A DNA stretch of 64,000 nucleotides from Gemmatimonadales bacterium (GCA_036500345.1 DASYCE010000015.1:1-64000), one strand, 5' to 3'; positions 8,847 through 20,780 are shown, numbered from the stretch's first letter. Notes: a model not told the origin generated them from the letters alone. Translations and numbers: made by a program.

Positions 8847-10654
8847 GCGAGCGGATGCTACGTGGAGTCGGGGTGTCACCGGGCGTCGCGTTTGCACCGG
8901 CGCTGGCCGTGCGCTGGTCGTTTCCGCAAGTCGACGGGCGCACCATTACTCCCGACCAGCTCGATGCCGAGGTCGGGCGCCTGCACCAGGCGGTGCAGGA
9001 AGTCGTCAGCCAGCTCTCAATGCTTCGCAACCGGACGCTGGAGCGCGCCGGACCCGACGCCGCCGGCATCTTCGACGCCCAGATCATGATGGCGCAGGAC
9101 GCCGAGTTCCTCGGTTCGGTCGAGGCGCTGATTCGGAAGAACCTCCTCTCTGCCGAAAGTGCCTACGAGTTCAAGGCGCTGGAACTGCGCAACGCATGGC
9201 AGTCCGCGCGGCAATCGTTCCTGCGCGACCGCGTTGCCGACCTCAACGCGATCCAGCTCCGCATGCTCCTCCATCTCGTGGGGCGCACGGCGGATGATGC
9301 CTGGCTCGGCGAGATACGCGAGCAGGTCGTTATCGTCGCGCACGAACTGTCGCCGGGCTTGACGGTACAGCTCGATCGCGATCACGTCGCGGGGCTCATC
9401 AGTGAGGAAGGGACCCGGACCTCGCACGCGGCGATTCTCGCCCACTCGCTCGGCATTCCGGCGGTGATGGGAGTGTCGGGTGCGCTCGAACAGATCGCCG
9501 ACGGGGCCAACGTCCTCCTCGATGGGCAGAGTGGCGTCATCCTGATCGATCCCACCGCCGACGAACTCGAGGCGGCCGCATTGCAGGCATCCCGCCGTCA
9601 CCGGCTCGAACTGCAGCTCGAAGGAATCGCGAACGAACCCGCAATCACGCCGGATGGCGCCAGGATCCGGCTGCAGGGGAATGTCGATCTCCCTGAAGAG
9701 GTGGACAGCGCCGCACGATACGGCGCGGAAGGTGTCGGCCTGCTGCGCACCGAGTTTCTGGTGACGGGGCGCACGCATCTCCCCACTGAGGATGAGCAGA
9801 CGGAGTACTACCGCCGGGTCGGTGCGGCGTTCGCCGGTCACCCGGTGGTGGTGCGCAGCTACGACCTTGGCGGCGACAAGTTCCCCGCCGCGTTCGTGGC
9901 GCCGCACGAGCCGAATCCGTTTCTCGGATGGCGGTCAATCCGCGTCTGTCTCGACCGGCCCGAGATTTTCCGGCCGCAGTTGCGGGCGATTCTCCGCGCC
10001 GCGGCCGACCGCGACATCCAGCTCATGGTGCCGATGGTGATTTCGCTCGACGAGTTCGCCGCGGCCCGCGCACTGCTCGCCGAGGAGTCGGCATCGCTCG
10101 CCGCGGCGGGGATTCGCGCTGCCCGCGAGATTCCGGTTGGCGTCATGATCGAGACACCCGCCGCCGTCATGCTCGCGGCGGACCTGGCGCGGACCGCTGC
10201 GTTCGTGTCCGTCGGCACGAACGACCTGACGCAGTACACGCTGGCAGTCGATCGAAGCAATGCCCGGCTCGCGGATCGGTTCACACCGCTGCACCCCGCG
10301 GTCGTGAGACAGCTCGCGCATATCCGGCAGGCGACCGCTGCCGCCGGGATCCCGGCGTCGGTCTGTGGGGAGATGGCATCGGATCCCGTGGCTGTCGTAC
10401 TCCTCGTCGGCCTCGGGTACGACCGGTTCAGCACCGCGCCGCCGGCGATTCCGCTGGTGAAATGGGTGGTGCGCAACCTGCCCGCCGCCGCGGCGCGCGA
10501 CGCAGCCGAGGGCGCCGTTGCCGCAGCCACCGCCGACGATGTGCAGGCGATCCTTCGCGCGACGCTCGGCCGGTACGTCGACGTGCGTCTCGTCGACCCG
10601 TCAACCGCGTTGCCGCGACCTTCTGTGGGCGCTAGCTTGCGCGCGGGGAGCTAG
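8843..10654 (+). CDS. ptsI: Phosphoenolpyruvate-protein phosphotransferase (PTS enzyme I)
   Basis: Starts the PTS relay by transferring phosphate from PEP to HPr. 603 residues, about 30 more than E. coli EI. The extra residues are a C-terminal tail after the TIM-barrel (from about 570, Ala/Arg/Pro-rich). The phospho-histidine is His195 in [21 protein letters not shown]. The PEP-binding barrel shows [51 protein letters not shown] and the active-site Cys in [10 protein letters not shown]. The GTG at 8843 gives a GTGA overlap with HPr. An ATG at 8855 is an alternative start four codons in. Confidence 0.94.
   Translation: MSERMLRGVGVSPGVAFAPALAVRWSFPQVDGRTITPDQLDAEVGRLHQAVQEVVSQLSMLRNRTLERAGPDAAGIFDAQIMMAQDAEFLGSVEALIRKNLLSAESAYEFKALELRNAWQSARQSFLRDRVADLNAIQLRMLLHLVGRTADDAWLGEIREQVVIVAHELSPGLTVQLDRDHVAGLISEEGTRTSHAAILAHSLGIPAVMGVSGALEQIADGANVLLDGQSGVILIDPTADELEAAALQASRRHRLELQLEGIANEPAITPDGARIRLQGNVDLPEEVDSAARYGAEGVGLLRTEFLVTGRTHLPTEDEQTEYYRRVGAAFAGHPVVVRSYDLGGDKFPAAFVAPHEPNPFLGWRSIRVCLDRPEIFRPQLRAILRAAADRDIQLMVPMVISLDEFAAARALLAEESASLAAAGIRAAREIPVGVMIETPAAVMLAADLARTAAFVSVGTNDLTQYTLAVDRSNARLADRFTPLHPAVVRQLAHIRQATAAAGIPASVCGEMASDPVAVVLLVGLGYDRFSTAPPAIPLVKWVVRNLPAAAARDAAEGAVAAATADDVQAILRATLGRYVDVRLVDPSTALPRPSVGASLRAGS
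10610..10638 (+). promoter_or_regulatory. Candidate sigma70-type promoter for metK
   Basis: A -35-like TTGCCG (10610-10615) and a -10-like TAGCTT (10633-10638) are separated by 17 bases. They lie in the last codons of ptsI, 54 bases upstream of the metK ATG. The match to consensus is partial, so this is a candidate only. It would let metK-ahcY be transcribed independently of the PTS genes. No SAM or SAH riboswitch fits in the 37-bp gap. Confidence 0.4.
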
Positions 10655-10691
10655 GTCCGATCCACTTCTCACGCAGCAGGACGACGGGTCC

Positions 10692-14206
<3,515 letters not shown>

Positions 14207-14213
14207 CCGGACG

Positions 14214-14388
14214 GTAGGTTCGTCGCCACAACTGTCGGACCACTGCGAATGGGGACGCTCGGAAGTCCGGTGCAAGACCGGCGCGGCCCCGCCACTGTAA
14301 CGGGCAGCAGCAGATCGGCCGCTCACCACGCCACTGGGATCAGACCCGGGAAGGCGAGCGGACCAGCCCGAAGCCAGGAGACCTCTCC
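14214..14388 (+). ncRNA. Cobalamin (adenosylcobalamin) riboswitch aptamer
   Basis: The 302-bp gap between the upstream gene and the permease carries the conserved core of the cobalamin riboswitch family. The CCGGTGCAAGACCGG hairpin is at 14267-14281. It is followed by CGCGGCCCCGCCACTGTAA (14282-14300), the CGGG...CCCGGG arm, and the terminal B12 box GCCAGGAGACC at 14373-14383. Ends are approximate. The downstream genes encode a BtuC/BtuD/BtuB-type uptake system, exactly the expected regulon, so B12 excess should lower their expression. Confidence 0.93.
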
Positions 14389-14391
14389 GTT

Positions 14392-14432
14392 CGCGCCACC
14401 AGCAATCCCTCGGGGGAGGGAACGGTGGCGCG
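14392..14432 (+). promoter_or_regulatory. Long hairpin just 3' of the cobalamin aptamer
   Basis: CGCGCCACC (14392-14400) pairs perfectly with GGTGGCGCG (14424-14432). Inside it, TCCCTC (14406-14411) pairs with GAGGGA (14416-14421) around a GGGG loop. By position this could be the switching hairpin whose loop contacts the aptamer (kissing loop), as described for cobalamin riboswitches. That role is inferred. Confidence 0.55.
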
Positions 14433-14473
14433 GTCGTGTCGAATTGTCGCCATCGGCGGCGTTCTCCCGTCCT

Positions 14474-14507
14474 CGCCCATCTCGCCTCCAGGAGATGGGC
14501 GATTTTT
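14474..14507 (+). terminator. Riboswitch expression platform: intrinsic-terminator-like hairpin overlapping the ribosome binding site
   Basis: CGCCCATCTC (14474-14483) pairs perfectly over 10 bp with GAGATGGGCG (14492-14501), with an 8-base loop, and is followed by TTTTT at 14503-14507. The permease ATG follows at 14509. The only Shine-Dalgarno-like sequence, AGGAG at 14490-14494, is partly inside the 3' arm. The same hairpin could therefore stop transcription, hide the ribosome binding site, or both. Confidence 0.8.
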
Positions 14508-14508
14508 C

Positions 14509-15504
14509 ATGGCGGGACCTGGTACATCGCGCGCTCGACTGGCACTGCCGATCCTGCTGATCGCCGCAGCGATCGCGGCCGTGCTGGGCGTGATGCTCGG
14601 TGCGGTACCGCTCTCGCCGATGGCCATCCTGAACGCCATCCGCCACGCCGACGCGCCTGACGCGTCGATCGTGCGCGACCTCCGGTTGCCGCGCGTTGCG
14701 CTGGCGTTCGTCGTCGGTGGCAGTCTCTCGGTTGCCGGGGCGTCCTTGCAGGCGCTGCTGCGCAATCCGCTGGCGGAGCCGTGGCTCCTGGGATTGTCGG
14801 GCGGCGCGTCGCTCGGCGCGGTCGTTGCCGTGGCAATCGGCTTGCCGCCGGGATGGAGCGTGGCGGCGTGCGCCACGATCGGCGCCCTCGCGGCGATCGC
14901 GCTGGTCTATCGCATCAGCGTCGTCGCCGGCCGCCGGCTCGATCCGCGGATACTTCTCCTCGCCGGCGTCGTGGTCGGTGCATTCACTGCCGCGGTGACG
15001 TCGGCGCTGCTGGTGATCGCTGATCCATTCACCTTCCACTCGGCCACGGTCTGGCTCTTCGGGGGATTCGGCCGGTCGAGCTGGTCGCTCCTCTCCCATT
15101 TCGTGCTGGTCGCGATCCCGGCACTCCTTCTCATCGGCTGGCTGGCGCGACCGCTCGATCTGCTCGCCTTGGGAGACGAAACCGCCGCGACGCTCGGCGT
15201 CGGCGTCGAGGGGACGCGCCGACTGGTGATCATCGCCGCGTCAGTGCTCACGGCGGCAACGGTGACCGCGGCGGGGGTGATCGGATTCGTCGGACTCGTC
15301 GTGCCACACGCGCTGCGCGGAATCGTCGGCCCGATCCATCGGTCGCTCCTTCCGGCGGCGTTCGTGGCCGGCGGCGTCTTCACGATCCTCGCCGACATGG
15401 CGGCGCGGACCATCCTTCGGCCGGTCGAAATCCCGGTCGGCGTCATCACGGCGCTGGTCGGCGTACCGGTCTTTGCGGTGTTGCTGCGGCGGAATCTGCG
15501 ATGA
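14509..15504 (+). CDS. btuC: FecCD/BtuC-family ABC transporter permease (vitamin B12 uptake)
   Basis: Polytopic inner-membrane permease of the iron-siderophore/cobalamin type, 331 residues with about 10 predicted helices. Family motifs: LRLPRVALAFVVGGSLSVAGASLQALLRNPLAEPWLLG near residues 60-95, FGRSSW, and the late GVIGFVGLVVPHALRGIVGPIHRSLLPA that contacts the ATPase. The start is the ATG at 14509 immediately after the hairpin. An in-frame GTG at 14425 lies in the riboswitch leader and is rejected. Specificity for cobalamin rests on the riboswitch and the BtuB-like gene. The motif alone would also fit siderophores. Confidence 0.9.
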   Translation: MAGPGTSRARLALPILLIAAAIAAVLGVMLGAVPLSPMAILNAIRHADAPDASIVRDLRLPRVALAFVVGGSLSVAGASLQALLRNPLAEPWLLGLSGGASLGAVVAVAIGLPPGWSVAACATIGALAAIALVYRISVVAGRRLDPRILLLAGVVVGAFTAAVTSALLVIADPFTFHSATVWLFGGFGRSSWSLLSHFVLVAIPALLLIGWLARPLDLLALGDETAATLGVGVEGTRRLVIIAASVLTAATVTAAGVIGFVGLVVPHALRGIVGPIHRSLLPAAFVAGGVFTILADMAARTILRPVEIPVGVITALVGVPVFAVLLRRNLR

Positions 15505-16301
15505 TCCTCGCCGGGCGCCATCTCACCGTCGACTTCCCGGTCGCGCGCGGCGCGAAGCCACACCGCGCCCTCGACGACGTGTCGTTCTCCGTCGCCAGTG
15601 GCGAGCTCGTCGCCGTCGTCGGTCCAAATGGCAGCGGCAAGACGTCGCTGCTGCGCACGCTGCTGGGGCTGATCACGCCGACGAGCGGCGATGTCACGCT
15701 CGGATCTCGCGCCATCGCTGCGTGGAGCCGGCGGGAACTCGCCGAAACGATCGGTGCGTTGCCGCAGCGCGAAGCACCGGCGTTCCCGCTGACGGTGCGT
15801 GAAGCGGTGTTGATGGGGCGCTGGGCCGCGCTCGGTCCGGTTGCGCCGATCACCACCGCAGACCACGCCGTGATCACGGAGGCGCTGGGTCGCTGCGACA
15901 TCGCCGGCTTCGAAGAGCGGGGGATCGATACGCTCTCGGGCGGCGAGTGGCAACGGGTGCGACTGGCGCGGGCGCTGGCGGCGACACCGCAACTCCTCCT
16001 TCTCGATGAACCGACCGCCGCGCTCGACGTCGGACACGAAATGGAATTGCTCGAACTTCTCCGCCGCCTCGTTCGCGACGGTCTCGGCGTCCTCGTCATC
16101 ACCCATCAGCTCAATCTCGCCGCGCGTTACGCCGACCGGATCGTGCTCCTCGACCGCGGCCGTGCGGTCGCCGATGGGGTACCGGCGAATGTGCTCACCG
16201 CCGCCGCCGTCTCCGCGGCGTTTCAGTGGCCGGTCGCCGTCACGCAGTGGCGCGACGGATCGCCGCAAGTGGTCCCCCTCAGAAAAGACGAAATCCCATG
16301 A
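15501..16301 (+). CDS. btuD: ABC transporter ATP-binding protein (vitamin B12 uptake)
   Basis: Cytoplasmic ATPase that drives the permease encoded just upstream (4-bp overlap). 266 residues. Walker A GPNGSGKTS near residue 42, Q-loop in LPQREAPAFPLTV, ABC signature LSGGEWQRVRLARAL, Walker B LLLLDEPTAALD, and switch His in VITHQLN. The length and the ABC signature fit the FepC/BtuD group. The stop overlaps the BtuB-like start by 4 bp. No BtuF-type periplasmic binding protein gene lies in this cluster. Confidence 0.92.
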   Translation: MILAGRHLTVDFPVARGAKPHRALDDVSFSVASGELVAVVGPNGSGKTSLLRTLLGLITPTSGDVTLGSRAIAAWSRRELAETIGALPQREAPAFPLTVREAVLMGRWAALGPVAPITTADHAVITEALGRCDIAGFEERGIDTLSGGEWQRVRLARALAATPQLLLLDEPTAALDVGHEMELLELLRRLVRDGLGVLVITHQLNLAARYADRIVLLDRGRAVADGVPANVLTAAAVSAAFQWPVAVTQWRDGSPQVVPLRKDEIP

Positions 16302-18337
16302 CCCGTTCTTCCCATTTCTCGCGGAGTGGCATGATGCCGTATCGACGTTCACCGATCGCCGGCGGCGGCGGGATTCATCGGGTGGCCCGCGTCGCCGTGC
16401 TCGCGGTGGCGCTGATCGTCTCGGTGCCGACGATCGCGCTCGCTCAGGTGCCTGACACCGCGCGCGTCCAGGATCTCGTTGTCACCGCAACGAGATTGCC
16501 GACGCCGGCGTCGGAAGTACCAGCCGGCACGACCGTCATCAGCGGTGACGACCTGCGCGAACGTGGTGTCCATTTCGTGCTCGATGCGCTGCGCGATGTT
16601 CCGGGAATGTCGATCGTCCAGACCGGATCGTACGGCGCCGTGACGTCGTTGTTCCTGCGCGGAGGCGAAAGTGATTACGTGAAGGTGCTCCTCGACGGCG
16701 TGCCGCTGAATCTTCCCGGAGGGAGCATCAACTTCGCCAACCTCACGACCGAAGACCTCGACCGGATCGAGATCGTCCGCGGACCTGCCAGCGTACTGTA
16801 CGGCGCTGACGCAATGAGCGGCGTCGTGCAGCTCTTCACCCGTAGCGCGGGAGCGCGATCGAGCGTCGAGGTCACCGGCCGGGGCGGAAGCCGCGGAACC
16901 AGCGATCTCAGCGGCCACGGCGACATCGCGAGCGGACGGTTTTCCATGAGCGCGACCGGTGGCCGGTTTGGTAGCGACGGGACTTTTCCGTTCAACAGTG
17001 ACTATCGCAACGCGATGGGCACGTTGCACGCGGGATATGATGCGGGCGCCGCCGGCCGCATCGGCGTCAGCGCACGGTACGACGATGCACTGATCCATTT
17101 CCCGACCGACGGGAGCGGCAACGCCGTAGATCACAACCAGTTTTCCGCCGAGAAGAGTTTCGCCGGCGGGCTCGCGGCCGACCGGAGGGTCGGCGCGATC
17201 GGACTGCACTTTGAAGGGTATGCCTCGCGGCTGAATGAGGGGTATACCAATCGCGCCGATTCGCCGGCAGATACCAATGGCTTCGACTTCATCGAAGACC
17301 GCGACGGGATTACCTGGCGGAAGGGTGTCGGCGCACGCGTCGACTGGCACGCTGCCAGCGGCACGGTCGCGACGGCTGGCGCGGGGATCGAACGCGAGAG
17401 CGACGACGAGCATGACGTCGGGACGTCGAATTTCGGTTTCGGATCTGAAACCGACACTTCGAGCTCCGACAACAACCGCACCACCCGCGACGGCTATCTC
17501 CAATTGCTATCCAATCCCGGGCATCTCTCGCTCCAGCTCGGTGGGCGTGTCGACGACAACTCGGCGTTCGGAGCCTTCGGCACCTGGCGCGGGGGCCTTG
17601 CGTGGCATCTGTCGCCGTCGAGTCGCGTCTGGGCTGCCGCCGGCACTGCCTTCAAGGCGCCGACTTTCTCGGAACTCTTCGCCCAGAGCGCCTTCGAGGT
17701 CGGCAACCCGGATCTCAAGCCGGAGCGGAGCCGCAACGGCGAAGTCGGCGCGGAAACAGCGTTCGCCGATCGCCGCGTACGGCTCGGGGCGACGGCGTTC
17801 TGGCAGACCTTTCACGACCTGATCCAGTTCGTCAACGCAGCCCCGGGCGACCCGAATTACACCAACCTCGGCGGTGCGAGCAGCCGAGGAGTGGAATTGA
17901 CCGCGTCAGCGGTCGCGGGAGCCGGATTATTGCTCAGCGCCCACTGGACTTTCCTGCATACCGAGGTCACTGATACCGGTGCCGCGTCGTCGATTTCATT
18001 CCAGCAGGGCGGCTCGCTGACTCGGCGGGCAGCGTCGGTCGGCGGTGGAACCTTGGCCTATCGGTGGCGCGGCGTGACTATCGAAGGAACAGCGCTCCAC
18101 GTGGGCGCCAGGGACGACATTGATTTCTCGGGCGCCACCGCCGTCCGGGTTACTTTAAAGCCCTACACCACGTTCGATTTTGCCCTCGATCTGCCGGTCT
18201 TCGGGTCGGCTGACAGGTCTCCCGGTCTCGACCTGACGGTTCGCGGTGAGAACGTGTTCGATGCCAGCTATCAGCAGGTCGTCGGGTTCCCGGGTCGCGG
18301 TCGCACTCTCCTCGCCGGGGGGCGCCTGCGATACTGA
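16298..18337 (+). CDS. btuB: TonB-dependent outer-membrane receptor, BtuB-like
   Basis: Outer-membrane transporter powered by TonB, 679 residues, close to BtuB size. A signal peptide of about 50 residues ends at VPTIALAQ. The TonB box QDLVVTATR is at about 58-66. The plug domain contains LRDVPGMSIVQTGSYGAVTSLFLRGG split over residues near 100, DRIEIVRGPASVLYGADAMSGVV, then a 22-strand barrel with the late motifs FKAPTFSELF and NPDLKPERS, ending in GRLRY. ATGA overlap with the ATPase gene; a later ATG at 16331 is possible. B12 is the likely ligand because of the riboswitch. Confidence 0.9.
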   Translation: MTRSSHFSRSGMMPYRRSPIAGGGGIHRVARVAVLAVALIVSVPTIALAQVPDTARVQDLVVTATRLPTPASEVPAGTTVISGDDLRERGVHFVLDALRDVPGMSIVQTGSYGAVTSLFLRGGESDYVKVLLDGVPLNLPGGSINFANLTTEDLDRIEIVRGPASVLYGADAMSGVVQLFTRSAGARSSVEVTGRGGSRGTSDLSGHGDIASGRFSMSATGGRFGSDGTFPFNSDYRNAMGTLHAGYDAGAAGRIGVSARYDDALIHFPTDGSGNAVDHNQFSAEKSFAGGLAADRRVGAIGLHFEGYASRLNEGYTNRADSPADTNGFDFIEDRDGITWRKGVGARVDWHAASGTVATAGAGIERESDDEHDVGTSNFGFGSETDTSSSDNNRTTRDGYLQLLSNPGHLSLQLGGRVDDNSAFGAFGTWRGGLAWHLSPSSRVWAAAGTAFKAPTFSELFAQSAFEVGNPDLKPERSRNGEVGAETAFADRRVRLGATAFWQTFHDLIQFVNAAPGDPNYTNLGGASSRGVELTASAVAGAGLLLSAHWTFLHTEVTDTGAASSISFQQGGSLTRRAASVGGGTLAYRWRGVTIEGTALHVGARDDIDFSGATAVRVTLKPYTTFDFALDLPVFGSADRSPGLDLTVRGENVFDASYQQVVGFPGRGRTLLAGGRLRY

Positions 18338-18360
18338 GGGCAACAGGAAGAGGAGGCGCG

Positions 18361-19434
18361 GTGCCGCGTTTGGGGGTGTGGGGAGCGATCGTCGTGGGAT
18401 TCATCGCGGCGGCGTGTGCGTCGACGATCGGCCCGGTGACGCCGCCCGTCGAGGTCCTCGTTGTCCTCGACAGTGCCGATGACACGCTCCGCATCATCCC
18501 CGTCGACAGCACCGAGGTGGTGCACCACCTGATCCTCACGCCCCGAACGTCCAAGGTGACGGCGCTGGCACTGCGTGGACAGATCGCAGCCATCAGCGAC
18601 AGTGACGACGTGATGCTCATCGACCTCGGCAGCCATCACGCCGCCTGCGCCGACGGACGTCCCGTTCCGCTCAACGCCAACGGAGTCATCGGCGCGCTGG
18701 CGTTCGGCGATGACGGTCAGGGATACGCGTCGACTCCCTCGACCGACAGCGTGAGCCGATTCCTTCCGCCTCCGGTCTGCGGCGCGGGGACCGGCTCGGT
18801 CCCGGGAACGCCACAGGGCTTTGGACTCGCGCGCGGCAAGGTCTTCGTCGTCGTCGCCAACCGCCACGGCTGTCCCCTCGGGCCGATCGGCTGTCCCGAC
18901 GCGCCGAGCTGGCTCACGACCGAGCCGGGATTGCGAGACTCCGTTCCGCTTCTCGGTCCCGGCGATGCGCGGAGTGGTGTGTTCGCGTCAGACGGGTCGC
19001 TTTACATCGTCAGTGCCGGCGACGGGTCGTCGGATGGAATCCTCTCGCAGATCGATCCCTTGCAGCCGGGGAATATCAATTCGTACGGCGGGTTCGGTCA
19101 TCTCCCGCAGTACGTCGCGACCGACGGCGCGGACCATGTCTACGTCGCGTCGCCGATCGACGGACTGATGGTCTTCAACGTGCGAACTCATCAGGTCGAC
19201 CGCGGGGTGAGCGCCGCCGTGCCGCTCAACGGCGCGGCACACGGGCTCGCTACCGACGACTTCGGCAGGATCTACGCGCTCACGGCGGGGAGCTGTACGG
19301 CCACCGGCGCACGCGGCACCGTGCAGATTCTCGGTCAGGATCTCGTGGCCCGGCATCCGGTCACCGTGGGCCGCTGTCCGATCGCCATCGGCGTCACCGA
19401 GATTCCTGCCGCACTTTACCATTTCGACAACTGA
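18361..19434 (+). CDS. Lipoprotein with beta-propeller-like repeats, possible BtuG-like cobalamin-binding partner of BtuB
   Basis: 357 residues, GTG start 23 bp after the BtuB-like gene, with an AGGAGG site at 18350-18355. The N-terminus is a lipoprotein signal with the lipid Cys at residue 19 (FIAAACAS). The rest is beta-rich, with propeller-like blades such as VLVVLDSADDTLRIIPVD, ALALRGQIAAISDSDDVMLID, GVFASDGSLYIVSAGDG, QYVATDGADHVYVASP and HGLATDDFGRIYALT. In Bacteroides, BtuG is a surface seven-bladed propeller lipoprotein encoded beside BtuB. Gene position and architecture here are similar, but homology was not tested. It could instead be a general YncE-like protein. Confidence 0.6.
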   Translation: MPRLGVWGAIVVGFIAAACASTIGPVTPPVEVLVVLDSADDTLRIIPVDSTEVVHHLILTPRTSKVTALALRGQIAAISDSDDVMLIDLGSHHAACADGRPVPLNANGVIGALAFGDDGQGYASTPSTDSVSRFLPPPVCGAGTGSVPGTPQGFGLARGKVFVVVANRHGCPLGPIGCPDAPSWLTTEPGLRDSVPLLGPGDARSGVFASDGSLYIVSAGDGSSDGILSQIDPLQPGNINSYGGFGHLPQYVATDGADHVYVASPIDGLMVFNVRTHQVDRGVSAAVPLNGAAHGLATDDFGRIYALTAGSCTATGARGTVQILGQDLVARHPVTVGRCPIAIGVTEIPAALYHFDN

Positions 19435-19437
19435 TCC

Positions 19438-20187
19438 GTGGCGGGCCTGCCGCAGCTCACTCCCGCGATCGTCCTCGGGTCGGTGCGCTATGGCGAGACA
19501 TCCCGGATCGCCCGACTCCTCACCCGCGACCTCGGTATGGTGAGCGGCATTGCGAAGGGGGCGCTCAGGCCGAAGAGCCGCTTCGGCGCCGCGCTGCAAC
19601 TGCTGAGTGAGGGGCACGCCCACCTGATTGCGTCGCGGGCAAGCGACCTGTACACCCTGGCAGCGTTCGACCTGATCGCCACGCACCGCGGTCTCGCCTC
19701 CCATCTCGAACGATTTGGCGCGGCGTCGGCGCTGGCAGAGATCGCCATGCATTTCGTTCCGCCGGTTCCCAACGCCGAATTGTATGACCACGTTCTCGAC
19801 GACGTGCGGCTCCTCGAAGCGGTGCCCCCGGAGGCGATCGCGGTCGTCGCGTTGCGGGCGATCTGGCGGCTGATTGCCGAGCTCGGCATCGGACCGTCGG
19901 TGGTCGCTTGCGCCCGTGACGGCGCTGCGCTTCCAGCACGGGGTGGTGCGGCGTTCTCCCTGCGCGATGGTGGCTTCCTGTGCGATGCATGTGCCGCCAC
20001 AGGCGCCACGACGCGGCTCGAATCCTCCGATCGTCACGACCTAGTGTCGCTCCTCACTGCCGACGCGGAACTCCCCTTTCTCGATGACCGGCGGACCGCC
20101 GCGCACAAGCGGCTCCTCCTTCGATGGGTTCGCGAGCATCTCGGGGACAGTGTCATGCCGGCGCTCGCCGCTTGGTGCGCCAGGTGA
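19438..20187 (+). CDS. recO: DNA repair protein RecO
   Basis: RecFOR pathway mediator that helps load RecA on SSB-coated single-stranded DNA and anneals strands. 249 residues. The N-terminal OB fold is recognisable (AIVLGSVRYGETSRIARLLTRDLGMVSGIAKGALRPKSRF), followed by the helical domain. The C-terminal zinc region, which often has four Cys, shows only CARDG and CDAC here, so one ligand of the usual C..C pair is missing. GTG start four bases after the preceding lipoprotein gene. Confidence 0.88.
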   Translation: MAGLPQLTPAIVLGSVRYGETSRIARLLTRDLGMVSGIAKGALRPKSRFGAALQLLSEGHAHLIASRASDLYTLAAFDLIATHRGLASHLERFGAASALAEIAMHFVPPVPNAELYDHVLDDVRLLEAVPPEAIAVVALRAIWRLIAELGIGPSVVACARDGAALPARGGAAFSLRDGGFLCDACAATGATTRLESSDRHDLVSLLTADAELPFLDDRRTAAHKRLLLRWVREHLGDSVMPALAAWCAR

Positions 20188-20229
20188 ATACCGGCACCGC
20201 TACCTCGGCAGGACCCGCGGCGTTGCCGC

Positions 20230-20259
20230 TTGACACGGTGGACCGGCGACCCGCATGTT
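20230..20259 (+). promoter_or_regulatory. Candidate sigma70 promoter of the FlgD-like gene
   Basis: A perfect consensus -35 TTGACA (20230-20235) and a -10-like CATGTT (20254-20259) are separated by 18 bases. A start point near 20266 would give a leader of about 60 nucleotides before the ATG at 20326. Confidence 0.5.
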
Positions 20260-20325
20260 GCCGGAGGATTCCGTCATCTGCGGAGGTTGGTTCGATCCAC
20301 GATTTGTCAGCCTGAAGGAGCGTCC

Positions 20326-20748
20326 ATGCGCCGGTTTGTCGGGCCGGGGCTCGGGATGCTGCTCGGATGGATCGTGGCGTTGCCAGCCGCTGGTCAGGGC
20401 GCATCGGCGCCGCCCGCGATCACCTTGTCCGAACCACGTCCCAATCCCGTCCTCCCGGCGGCGCTCGTCCCGTTCTCCGTCTCGTCGGATCTGTGCCGTC
20501 GAGGGCATACCCCTCGAGTCGCGTTGCGAGTCTACAACGTCTTCGCGCAACCGGTGGCCAAGCTGAGCCTCCGCGACCGTCGTGCGGTCCCGCTGGACAG
20601 CATCCCGATGAAATGCGGGGACTATGTGGCGGTCTGGGACGGTACCGTCGATGGTGGCACGCGAGTCGCCTCGCCCGGCATCTACTACATGGTGCTCGGT
20701 GTCGATGGAAGGACCGCGGCCAGGAAGGTCATCATCACTTCACCGTGA
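20326..20748 (+). CDS. Small exported protein with FlgD-Ig / sorting-domain-like fold
   Basis: 140 residues. A signal peptide (LGMLLGWIVALPAAGQG) is followed by a single beta-sandwich with the pattern ITLSEPRPNPVLP, ALRVYNVFAQPVAKL, YVAVWDGTVDGGTRVASPGIYYMVL and a short end strand ARKVIITSP. This resembles the FlgD Ig-like domain and the C-terminal domains of type IX secretion cargo, but here the domain stands alone. It has its own promoter candidate and faces the convergent doxX gene. Function unknown. Start ATG at 20326, with GAAGGAG eight bases upstream. Confidence 0.7.
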   Translation: MRRFVGPGLGMLLGWIVALPAAGQGASAPPAITLSEPRPNPVLPAALVPFSVSSDLCRRGHTPRVALRVYNVFAQPVAKLSLRDRRAVPLDSIPMKCGDYVAVWDGTVDGGTRVASPGIYYMVLGVDGRTAARKVIITSP

Positions 20749-20780
20749 GGGACGCCCAGGCGCCCCTCTTGGCGCTGCCG

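Noticed and set aside
10655-10691. SAM or SAH riboswitch ahead of metK or ahcY
   Set aside because: The gap before metK is only 37 bases and the gap between metK and ahcY only four. Neither can hold an aptamer.
14249-14560. A short plus-strand open frame over the cobalamin leader
   Set aside because: The region is fully explained by the riboswitch aptamer and the two hairpins; the peptide has no family pattern.
14509-18337. Siderophore uptake instead of B12 uptake
   Set aside because: The permease and ATPase motifs alone fit both, but the upstream cobalamin riboswitch decides for B12.
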